This document shows positions 14,245 through 19,571 of a stretch of DNA of 20,655 nucleotides, piece by piece. The position numbers and the translations under genes are program-made. How positions within the stretch are numbered: the first letter of the stretch is position 1; each line of letters begins with the position of its first letter. The notes under the pieces are model-generated. The model was not told where the DNA came from, made no database searches, and saw nothing but the letters and a program-made list of their open reading frames with translations. This DNA comes from 2-01-FULL-41-21 sp038065335 (lineage in GTDB: Bacteria > Patescibacteriota > Minisyncoccia > 2-02-FULL-40-12 > GWA2-44-9), in contig JBBTRD010000005.1 of NCBI GenBank assembly GCA_038065335.1, forward strand, positions 1-20,655, given 5' to 3'.

Positions 14245-14850
14245 CTAGGCCCCAGTAGACTTGCGAGACAGGACCACGCTAACGCCGCGCCGCGGACACG
14301 GGTAGGCGACGGGAATCGCGTCGACGCGCCAGCCGACACCAACGACCCAGTGCGCGCCCACGGCCCAGACGTTTCCATTGATGTCGCGGATATAGGCGAA
14401 ATTCGCCCACCCATCGACACGCAACAGGCCTTCCAATTGACCCTGGCCCTGAAGCTCGAGGGCCCCGTAGAACTCGGCCAGCGTGATGATCCGATGCTTG
14501 GCGCCGAGCTCGACCATAATCTCGGGATCAAGCGCCGAGATGACGAGCCTGTCGACCCCGAGCGCCGTTGCCTGTACGCCTTCCTCAATCTTGCCGAGGA
14601 AGTGGTCCGTGAAGTTTTTCCCAAAGTCGTAGAACTTGACCTTCGGGTTGGACTTCACGAATTTTTCGGCCACAACGAACTTCTTGACGGGGCCGACGGC
14701 GATGTCGCCGACGTGCTTGAGAATCCTCACTGTGGCCCCCTTGAGCCACAGCTTAAACTCTGCAAGTCGCGCGGCACCGTTCTCTTCGCCCCTGAACTGA
14801 TCGATTGCTTCACAGAGCGGTCCCCCGTATTCAGAGACATCAGCTTTCAT
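14245..14850 (-). CDS. DGR target protein with C-terminal variable repeat
   Basis: 201 residues. The start at 14850 has an excellent Shine-Dalgarno AAGGAGG four bases upstream. The N-terminal two thirds (GPVKKFVVAEKFV, KFYDFGKNFTDHFLGKIEE) resemble, from memory, hypothetical DGR targets of CPR bacteria; no signal peptide or membrane segment is visible, suggesting a cytoplasmic protein. The C-terminus (G-W-ANFAYIRDINGNVWAVG...GWRVDAIP...VVLSRK) fits a C-type-lectin-fold ligand-binding domain. VR encodes residues 161-197; compared with TR, substitutions at adenine codons are N165G, N167H, N169V, N172V, N175R, N177D, N179I, D182A, N183Y, N185C, N188R, D189G, E190V and N191S. Function unknown; probably binds variable ligands. 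Confidence 0.92.
   Translation of the reverse strand: MKADVSEYGGPLCEAIDQFRGEENGAARLAEFKLWLKGATVRILKHVGDIAVGPVKKFVVAEKFVKSNPKVKFYDFGKNFTDHFLGKIEEGVQATALGVDRLVISALDPEIMVELGAKHRIITLAEFYGALELQGQGQLEGLLRVDGWANFAYIRDINGNVWAVGAHWVVGVGWRVDAIPVAYPCPRRGVSVVLSRKSTGA
14261..14370 (-). repeat. DGR variable repeat (VR)
   Basis: 110 bp at the 3' end of the target gene, gap-free homolog of TR. By manual alignment 85 of 110 positions agree. Of 25 differences, 23 are at adenines of the minus-strand TR (about 23 of 30 adenines changed) and only two are elsewhere (GCT to GTT at codon 170; TGG to CGG at codon 187). Adenine-specific change is diagnostic of active or formerly active mutagenic retrohoming. Confidence 0.96.
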
Positions 14851-14854
14851 ACAA

Positions 14855-14860
14855 CCTCCT
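14855..14860 (-). promoter_or_regulatory. Strong Shine-Dalgarno site of the DGR target gene
   Basis: Minus-strand AAGGAGGTTGTATG: AGGAGG with a 4-base spacer to ATG. It is notable because almost no other gene in the window has a recognisable ribosome-binding site. Confidence 0.85.
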
Positions 14861-14888
14861 TGGTTGGCTAGCGGACCACCGATGGGCA

Positions 14889-14935
14889 GTCATAGCTATA
14901 AAACACCGAATATTTCAGTAGCTTATAGCTATGAC
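14889..14935 (-). promoter_or_regulatory. Inverted repeat in the 5' UTR of the DGR target
   Basis: GTCATAGCTATAA (14889-14901) and TTATAGCTATGAC (14923-14935) are perfect 13-bp inverted complements around 21 bases; GGGC/GTCC pairing extends them after one mismatch. It lies between the promoter and the Shine-Dalgarno site, so it could be an operator or an mRNA stabiliser. No known riboswitch class was recognised. Confidence 0.6.
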
Positions 14936-14980
14936 CGTCCCCCAAATAGGTTAAAAAGGTGCTCAATAAAATGTATTTAA

Positions 14981-15009
14981 ATTATACTCTTAGTCTATAT
15001 AAAAGTCAA
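14981..15009 (-). promoter_or_regulatory. Sigma70-type promoter of the DGR target gene
   Basis: Minus strand: -35 TTGACT (15009-15004), 17-base spacer, -10 TATAAT (14986-14981), 11 of 12 consensus matches. The implied start near 14974 gives a ~124-base leader carrying the inverted repeat and Shine-Dalgarno site. Confidence 0.8.
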
Positions 15010-15051
15010 GGGTGTAAAACGACTTGTTTTATGATATTTTTTAGAGACCTG

Positions 15052-15110
15052 CCAGGTAGTGAACTTCTGACTGGCTTGGGATATTAAACTTCAGAAGTTC
15101 TACTACTTGG
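15052..15110 (+). repeat. Long imperfect hairpin directly before gatC
   Basis: CCAGGTAGTGAACTTCTGA (15052-15070) faces TCAGAAGTTCTACTACTTGG (15091-15110): the GAACTTCTGA/TCAGAAGTTC core is a perfect 10 bp, with one bulge and one mismatch outside it. The 3' arm ends on the base before the gatC ATG. It could mask or position the start, or be another palindromic spacer element. Confidence 0.6.
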
Positions 15111-15413
15111 ATGTTAAGTGACACGGAACTAGATCATATCGCGAAACTGGCGCGGGTGTGGGTGGCGCCGGAGAAAAAAGAACAGCTCAAGAAAGACTTG
15201 TCGGCGATTTTAGATTACATTGAAAAATTAAACAAGGCCGATACCAATTCCGTGGAACCGCTCTACCAAACGACTGGTTTAGTTAATGCCACTCGCACCG
15301 ATGAACCGCGTGAAGAATTTCCGATGACCGAAAAATTAGAAGAACTACTGCTTGGCCAAGCACCGGATCGTAAAGAAAGATTCGTGAAAGTTAAATCAAT
15401 ACTGAAAAAATAA
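15111..15413 (+). CDS. gatC: Asp/Glu-tRNA amidotransferase subunit C (GatC)
   Basis: 100 residues, normal GatC length. GatC wraps around and stabilises GatA in the GatCAB complex that amidates Glu-tRNA(Gln) and Asp-tRNA(Asn). Family features: MLSDTELDHIAKLARVWVAPEKKEQLKKDLSAILDYIEKLNKADTNSVEPLYQ (helical half then the loop preceding the extended tail) and the C-terminal FVKVKSILKK in place of the usual FxVPxVL. gatA follows in the same orientation after an assembly gap that is probably artificial. No Shine-Dalgarno site; the start abuts a hairpin arm. Confidence 0.93.
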   Translation: MLSDTELDHIAKLARVWVAPEKKEQLKKDLSAILDYIEKLNKADTNSVEPLYQTTGLVNATRTDEPREEFPMTEKLEELLLGQAPDRKERFVKVKSILKK

Positions 15414-15420
15414 TTTCTAA
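15366..15420. repeat. 55-bp sequence duplicated across the scaffold gap (left copy)
   Basis: These 55 bases are identical to 15521-15575 and include the gatC 3' end and stop. This looks like two contigs sharing a terminal overlap that were scaffolded without merging. Confidence 0.9.
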
Positions 15421-15520
15421 NNNNNNNNNNNNNNNNNNNNNNNNNNNNNNNNNNNNNNNNNNNNNNNNNNNNNNNNNNNNNNNNNNNNNNNNNNNNNNNN
15501 NNNNNNNNNNNNNNNNNNNN
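15421..15520. other. Scaffold gap of 100 N
   Basis: Exactly 100 unknown bases, a conventional placeholder length. Given the identical 55-bp flanks, the true sequence probably has no gap here. Confidence 0.98.
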
Positions 15521-15575
15521 GATCGTAAAGAAAGATTCGTGAAAGTTAAATCAATACTGAAAAAATAATTTCTAA
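15521..15575. repeat. 55-bp sequence duplicated across the scaffold gap (right copy)
   Basis: Exact repeat of 15366-15420, carrying a partial second copy of the gatC 3' end. Merging the copies would place gatA about 26 bases after the gatC stop. Confidence 0.9.
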
Positions 15576-15595
15576 GTCCTAACTACTAATTTCTA

Positions 15596-17032
15596 ATGAA
15601 CACGGAGAACTACACTATTAAATCGGCAAACGAGGCCCTGAAGAGGGGAGATTTTTCACGTGAGGAGTTATTCAAACATTACCAAAAAAGAATCAGTGAA
15701 AAAAACAAAGACTTGAATGCATATCTGACCGTTTTCGATTCTGATTTAGAAATTAGAAATTCGAAATTAGAAATTGCGGAAGGTCCGCTCAGTGGCATTC
15801 CCTGTGCCATTAAAGATAACATGCTCATCGCTGGCACCCACACCACCGCCGGTTCCAAAATTCTGGAAAACTATATCGCTTCCTACGACGCGACAGTAAT
15901 CAAAAAACTTCGTTCGGCCGGAGCAGTCTTCCTCGGCAAAACCAACCTCGATGAATTCGCCATGGGCACTTCCACTGAAAATTCCGCCTACGGCCCAACT
16001 AAAAACCCGCTTGACCTTTCTCGTGTTCCGGGAGGTTCATCGGGTGGTTCCGCCGCGGCCGTCGTGGCCGATTTAGCCATATTTGCGCTTGGTTCTGACA
16101 CTGGTGGCTCGGTCCGCCAGCCCGCCGCCATGTGCGGTATTGTCGGCCTCAAGCCAACTTATGGCCGAGTCTCGCGTCATGGCCTCATTGCCATGGCCTC
16201 ATCATTTGACCAGATTGGCCCATTGACCAAGACCGTCGAAGATTCCGCCATTATTCTCAACACACTCTGTGGCCACGACGTTTTTGATTCCACAACCGTC
16301 AAAAATGAGGTTCCCGATTTTACAACCACACTCAATGATTTCATTAAAGGTTTAATTGTTGGCGTACCTAAAGAATTTTTCGGCACAGGCTTGTCAGCAG
16401 AAGTTAGCGAGCGAGTCAAGGCAACCATTATAAAACTTGAGGAACTTGGTTGCACAATCAAAGAAATATCTCTGCCAAATTTTGAATACGCTCTGGCCGC
16501 CTATTATATTGCCGTACCGAGTGAGGTTTCAGCCAATCTGGCCCGTTTTGACGGTATTCGCTACGGTCACTCGACCCAAGACGGAGAAAATTTGATTAAC
16601 ACCTATTTTAAATCCCGCACTGAAGGCTTCGGCACGGAACCAATCCGCCGCATTATGCTCGGTGCCTACGCCCTTTCGGCCGGCTACTACGACGCTTATT
16701 ATTTGAAAGCCCAAAAAGTTCGGGCGCTGATTAAAAAAGATTTCACAGATGCTTTCAAAGATGTTGACGTTATTGTTGGTCCCACCACGCCCAACACTGC
16801 CTTCAAGATAGGGGAAAAGGTTTCCGATCCACTGGCGTTATATTTAGAGGATATCTATACGGTCCCTTTGAATCTGGCCGGACTTCCGGGAATTTCAATT
16901 CCGTGTGGTTTGGGAAGCGAGTCGGGGATGCCAGTCGGATTTCAAATTATTGCCAAACCGTTCGACGAAACCACCTTGCTCCGCGTTGCCCATCAACTAG
17001 AGAAAAACCTACAACCCCCAACTAATGACTAA
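15596..17032 (+). CDS. gatA: Glutamyl/aspartyl-tRNA amidotransferase subunit A (GatA)
   Basis: 478-residue amidase-signature enzyme that releases ammonia from glutamine for tRNA-dependent amidation. The Ser-cisSer-Lys triad is present with canonical spacing: K73 (AIKDNM), S148 (PGGSSGGSAAAV) and S172 (GSDTGGSVRQPA). Further family motifs are GKTNLDEFAMGTSTENSAYG and GLKPTYGRVSRHG. Near residues 49-60 an A/T microrepeat (15743-15775) adds LEIRNSKLEI in frame before the conserved PLSGIPCAIKD. It lies with gatC; gatB is not in the window. The start has no Shine-Dalgarno site. Complete and catalytically intact. Confidence 0.97.
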   Translation: MNTENYTIKSANEALKRGDFSREELFKHYQKRISEKNKDLNAYLTVFDSDLEIRNSKLEIAEGPLSGIPCAIKDNMLIAGTHTTAGSKILENYIASYDATVIKKLRSAGAVFLGKTNLDEFAMGTSTENSAYGPTKNPLDLSRVPGGSSGGSAAAVVADLAIFALGSDTGGSVRQPAAMCGIVGLKPTYGRVSRHGLIAMASSFDQIGPLTKTVEDSAIILNTLCGHDVFDSTTVKNEVPDFTTTLNDFIKGLIVGVPKEFFGTGLSAEVSERVKATIIKLEELGCTIKEISLPNFEYALAAYYIAVPSEVSANLARFDGIRYGHSTQDGENLINTYFKSRTEGFGTEPIRRIMLGAYALSAGYYDAYYLKAQKVRALIKKDFTDAFKDVDVIVGPTTPNTAFKIGEKVSDPLALYLEDIYTVPLNLAGLPGISIPCGLGSESGMPVGFQIIAKPFDETTLLRVAHQLEKNLQPPTND

Positions 17033-17606
17033 CAAAATATCCAATCAATTTCTGTTTGCATTCTATCAATGGACTTCGTTCCAAGTTGGAAATTTTAATA
17101 TGGCCGACATGGCTGTAAATTTTCAGAACGCATTTTTGGATTCTCCACTAGTTCACGCCCTGGAAATAATTTCCGCGATGGTCACTATTGTTTTAGGTCT
17201 GGCCGCCGTGTACTTGGTAATCAAACAAAAAGAGTTTGACCAAATACTGGCCAGTCAACAAACAACGCCAACCGAAATAGCCGGACCGGGTCCACTTCAA
17301 GAACAATGGCAAGATATTATGCGCCATATTGACTCAACCCATGAAGGCGAGTGGAAATTTGCCGTGATCGAAGCCGATACAATTGTCGATAACGTCTTAA
17401 AAAACTATTTCCCCGGCGAAACGATGGGGGAGCGTCTGATGAATATCGACAAAACCAAACTTCTCTCCCTTGATGATCTTTGGGAAGCCCACAAAATCCG
17501 CAATCGTTTGGCTCATGACACTAATTATTTTCTTCGTCACGCCGAAGCCCTCCGCGCCGTCCGCCTTTTTGAATCCACCCTCCGCGAACTCGGAGCCATC
17601 CAATAA
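17025..17606 (+). CDS. Membrane-anchored protein with HEPN-like RxxxxH motif (unknown function)
   Basis: 193 residues, not recognised as a named family. It has one transmembrane helix (about 44-66, ALEIISAMVTIVLGLAAVYLVI), a linker, then a helical cytoplasmic domain (about 95-190). That domain contains EGEWKFAVIEADTIVDNVL and HKIRNRLAHD, where R159-x4-H164 fits the R-x4-6-H motif of HEPN-fold RNases; similar RNxxAH motifs also occur in non-nuclease HEPN-like proteins. The ATG overlaps the gatA end by 8 bases; an internal ATG at 17100 is a possible alternative that would keep the helix. A strong terminator follows, so it ends the gatCA transcript. Confidence 0.75.
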   Translation: MTNKISNQFLFAFYQWTSFQVGNFNMADMAVNFQNAFLDSPLVHALEIISAMVTIVLGLAAVYLVIKQKEFDQILASQQTTPTEIAGPGPLQEQWQDIMRHIDSTHEGEWKFAVIEADTIVDNVLKNYFPGETMGERLMNIDKTKLLSLDDLWEAHKIRNRLAHDTNYFLRHAEALRAVRLFESTLRELGAIQ

Positions 17607-17607
17607 A

Positions 17608-17645
17608 CCCAATCGGTCCCGTCATAGCGGGACCGATTGGGTTTT
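17608..17645 (+). terminator. Rho-independent terminator after the gatCA-HEPN-like unit
   Basis: CCCAATCGGTCCCG and CGGGACCGATTGGG form a perfect 14-bp stem (17608-17621/17628-17641) with a 6-base loop, followed by TTTT. It starts one base after the stop codon. Confidence 0.9.
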
Positions 17646-17651
17646 AAGTTG

Positions 17652-17724
17652 TGGACCGTACCGGACTTGAACCGGTGGCCTCTTCGATGCCATCGAAGCG
17701 CTCTGCCAGCTGAGCTAACGGCCC
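17652..17724 (-). tRNA. tRNA-Ala (anticodon GGC)
   Basis: 73-base cloverleaf on the minus strand: acceptor GGGCCGT/ACGGTCC with the G3-U70 pair that specifies alanine, D arm GCTC/GAGC, anticodon arm CTTCG-ATGGCAT-CGAAG, T arm ACCGG-TTCAAGT-CCGGT. CCA is not encoded (the sequence continues CAA), so it depends on the CCA-adding enzyme encoded nearby. Confidence 0.95.
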
Positions 17725-17784
17725 TAAATGTGTTGGAAATTTAGCATAAAAATGGTATTGTAGCAAGAATTAGAGCCATTAAAC

Positions 17785-17856
17785 ACCCTCGTCGTTCAAC
17801 GGATAGGACGGGAATTTCCTAAATTTCAAATCTAAGTTCGACTCTTAGCGAGGGTA
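17785..17856 (+). tRNA. tRNA-Arg (anticodon CCT)
   Basis: 72 bases: acceptor ACCCTCG/CGAGGGT, D arm GTTC/GGAC, anticodon arm GGAAT-TTCCTAA-ATTTC, T arm CTAAG-TTCGACT-CTTAG, discriminator A. CCA is encoded at 17857-17859. A GC hairpin (gcgcagg/cctgcgc) follows at about 17864-17889. Confidence 0.93.
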
Positions 17857-17901
17857 CCAAGGAGCGCAGGCGACGCAGTGCCCTGCGCCAGTAGGCGCGG
17901 G

Positions 17902-17907
17902 TAAAAT
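17902..17907 (+). promoter_or_regulatory. Possible -10 box at the cca start
   Basis: TAAAAT eight bases before the cca ATG (17916) would give a leaderless or nearly leaderless mRNA. No good -35 box is visible; a weak call. Confidence 0.25.
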
Positions 17908-17915
17908 TCATATAT

Positions 17916-19448
17916 ATGCGACTACCGAAAGAAGTACAATCTATTCTTACAACCCTCCAAAAGGGGGGCTTTGAAGCCTATGCTGTCGGCGGATGCGTCC
18001 GTGATTTAATCATGGGCAACGAACCCAAAGATTGGGACGTGACCACCAACGCTCCGCCGGAAAAAATTCAAGAGCTTTTTTCCCGACGCTCGCTTGGCGA
18101 GGTCGGGACTCCGACCGGAAGCGTCGGAGCTGACTCCAATACGATCTACGAAAATACTTTTGGCACGGTGGCGGTGAAAACCGGCTCTGAAGAACCGGCT
18201 TTGGCGCTCGTCGAGGTTACGCCGTATCGCATCGAAGGAAAATACACCGACAAGCGCCATCCCGATGACGTTAAATTCGCCGACAAACTCGAAGACGATC
18301 TCTCGCGTCGAGACTTTACAATTAATGCCATGGCCCTCGGCCCGAAGGGCCAATTTTCAGTTTCCAATTTACAATTTTCAATGAATGAGTGGGATCTAAT
18401 AGACCCATATAGTGGACAAGAAGATTTGAAGAAAAAGATAATCCGAACAGTAGGGAATCCCGAAGAAAGATTTAATGAGGACGCACTCCGACTTTTACGA
18501 GCCGTACGATTTGCGATTACGCTCGGATTTGAAATTGAACCGACAGCCCAAAAAGCCATCTCAAAAAATGCCGAGTGGTTACGAGCGATTTCCAAAGAGC
18601 GCATTCGCGATGAGTTTATTAAAATTATTGAATCCAACAACGCTTATGAAGGTGTCTTGCTTTTAGAAGAGGTCGGCCTCATGAAATATATTATACCCGA
18701 ACTTCGAGAGGGAATTGGTATTGACCAGAATCTCCACCATATTTACAGCGTCTGGGAGCATGCTACTCGCGCTTTGAAATACACCGCCGAAAAAGGATAT
18801 TCTCTGGCAGTTCGTTTGGGCGCCTTGTTTCATGATATCGGCAAACCGCGATCCAAGCGAGGCGAAACTCATGAGAATTCCACCTTCTATGGCCACGAGG
18901 TCATCGGCGCAAAAATGGTTGCCGGAATTATGGACCGACTTAAATTTCCGAAAGACATGGCCGAAAAAGTCATCAAGTTGGTTCGGTACCATATGTTTTA
19001 CTATAACGTCGATGAGGTTACCGAATCTTCGGTCCGTCGGCTTTTGGTTAATGTCGGCCAAGAAAATGTCGAGGACTTGCTCAAAATCCGAGAAGCCGAC
19101 CGGATTGGTTCGGGCCGGCCCAAAGCTATTCCGTATAAACTCCGCCATCTTAAATATATCATCGACAAGGTTTCCCATGACCCAATCTCGGTCAAGATGT
19201 TAAAGGTCAACGGCGAAGACGTGATGGAAAAACTTGCTTCCGGACCCGGTCCCAAGGTAGGCTTGATTTTAAATTGCTTACTGGCCGAAGTTTTGGATGA
19301 CCCGACAAGGAATACAAAAGAGTATCTGATAGAACGGATTCATGAATTAGACAAACAATCACCGGAAGAATTAAGGAAAGCTTTAGAAAAAATAGAAAAA
19401 GCCCAAGAAGAGGAAGAGAAAGAACGAGCCAAAAAGTATTACGTTTAA
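17916..19448 (+). CDS. cca: CCA-adding/tRNA nucleotidyltransferase with HD domain
   Basis: 510 residues. Class II nucleotidyltransferase that adds or repairs the 3' CCA of tRNAs. Motifs: AVGGCVRDLIMG (25-30 core), catalytic D39/D41 in KDWDVTT, RHPDDVKF, RRDFTINAMA (131-140), RNA-binding region EDALRLLRAVRFA, then an HD-type phosphohydrolase domain (LGALFHDIGKPRS...ENSTFYGHEV). Two in-frame intrusions break the usual alignment. Residues about 56-75 (RRSLGEVGTPTGSVGADS) are encoded by two adjacent GC palindromes between KIQELF and IYENTFGTV. QFSVSNLQFSM (about 146-156) is encoded by an A/T microrepeat. It lies among tRNA genes, one of which lacks encoded CCA. Confidence 0.96.
   Translation: MRLPKEVQSILTTLQKGGFEAYAVGGCVRDLIMGNEPKDWDVTTNAPPEKIQELFSRRSLGEVGTPTGSVGADSNTIYENTFGTVAVKTGSEEPALALVEVTPYRIEGKYTDKRHPDDVKFADKLEDDLSRRDFTINAMALGPKGQFSVSNLQFSMNEWDLIDPYSGQEDLKKKIIRTVGNPEERFNEDALRLLRAVRFAITLGFEIEPTAQKAISKNAEWLRAISKERIRDEFIKIIESNNAYEGVLLLEEVGLMKYIIPELREGIGIDQNLHHIYSVWEHATRALKYTAEKGYSLAVRLGALFHDIGKPRSKRGETHENSTFYGHEVIGAKMVAGIMDRLKFPKDMAEKVIKLVRYHMFYYNVDEVTESSVRRLLVNVGQENVEDLLKIREADRIGSGRPKAIPYKLRHLKYIIDKVSHDPISVKMLKVNGEDVMEKLASGPGPKVGLILNCLLAEVLDDPTRNTKEYLIERIHELDKQSPEELRKALEKIEKAQEEEEKERAKKYYV
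18081..18129. repeat. Double GC palindrome inserted in frame in cca
   Basis: Hairpin 1: TCCCGAC-G-CTCGC / GCGAG-GTCGGGA (18081-18108, one bulge, TTG loop). Hairpin 2: CTCCGAC/GTCGGAG (18109-18129). Together they encode RRSLGEVGTPTGSVG, which does not correspond to a conserved nucleotidyltransferase motif. Confidence 0.75.
18351..18380. repeat. A/T microrepeat inserted in frame in cca
   Basis: CAATTTTCAG-TTTCCAATTT-ACAATTTTCA encodes QFSVSNLQFS between AMALGPKG and NEWDLIDPYSG. It is the same caattttca unit as in the PilV-like gene (8511-8540). Confidence 0.65.
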
Positions 19449-19495
19449 GCTGGTAAAACCTCAAAAAATAAGCTAAAATAGACTAGTGAGACCTG

Positions 19496-19569
19496 CGGGA
19501 CGTAGTGTAACGGTAACACGCCTGATTCGGGTTCAGGAGATTTTCCGGGTTCGAATCCCGGCGTCCCGA
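19496..19569 (+). tRNA. tRNA-Pro (anticodon CGG)
   Basis: 74 bases: acceptor CGGGACG/CGTCCCG, D arm GTGT/ACAC with a 7-base loop, anticodon arm CCTGA-TTCGGGT-TCAGG, a 7-base variable region AGATTTT (longer than usual), T arm CCGGG-TTCGAAT-CCCGG, discriminator A. CCA is encoded at 19570-19572; its final A is the first base of the next gene's ATG. Confidence 0.93.
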
Positions 19570-19571
19570 CC

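Noticed and set aside
14182..14871. 229-codon plus-strand ORF over the target gene
   Set aside because: It is antisense to the target, whose minus strand has SD, promoter, terminator and the TR-homologous VR in the correct frame.
14889..14935. Known riboswitch upstream of the DGR target
   Set aside because: A single simple stem with no recognised aptamer core; left as an unassigned inverted repeat.
15052..15110. T-box leader controlling gatC
   Set aside because: No T-box sequence (TGGNACCGCG-like), specifier loop or terminator/antiterminator pair was found.
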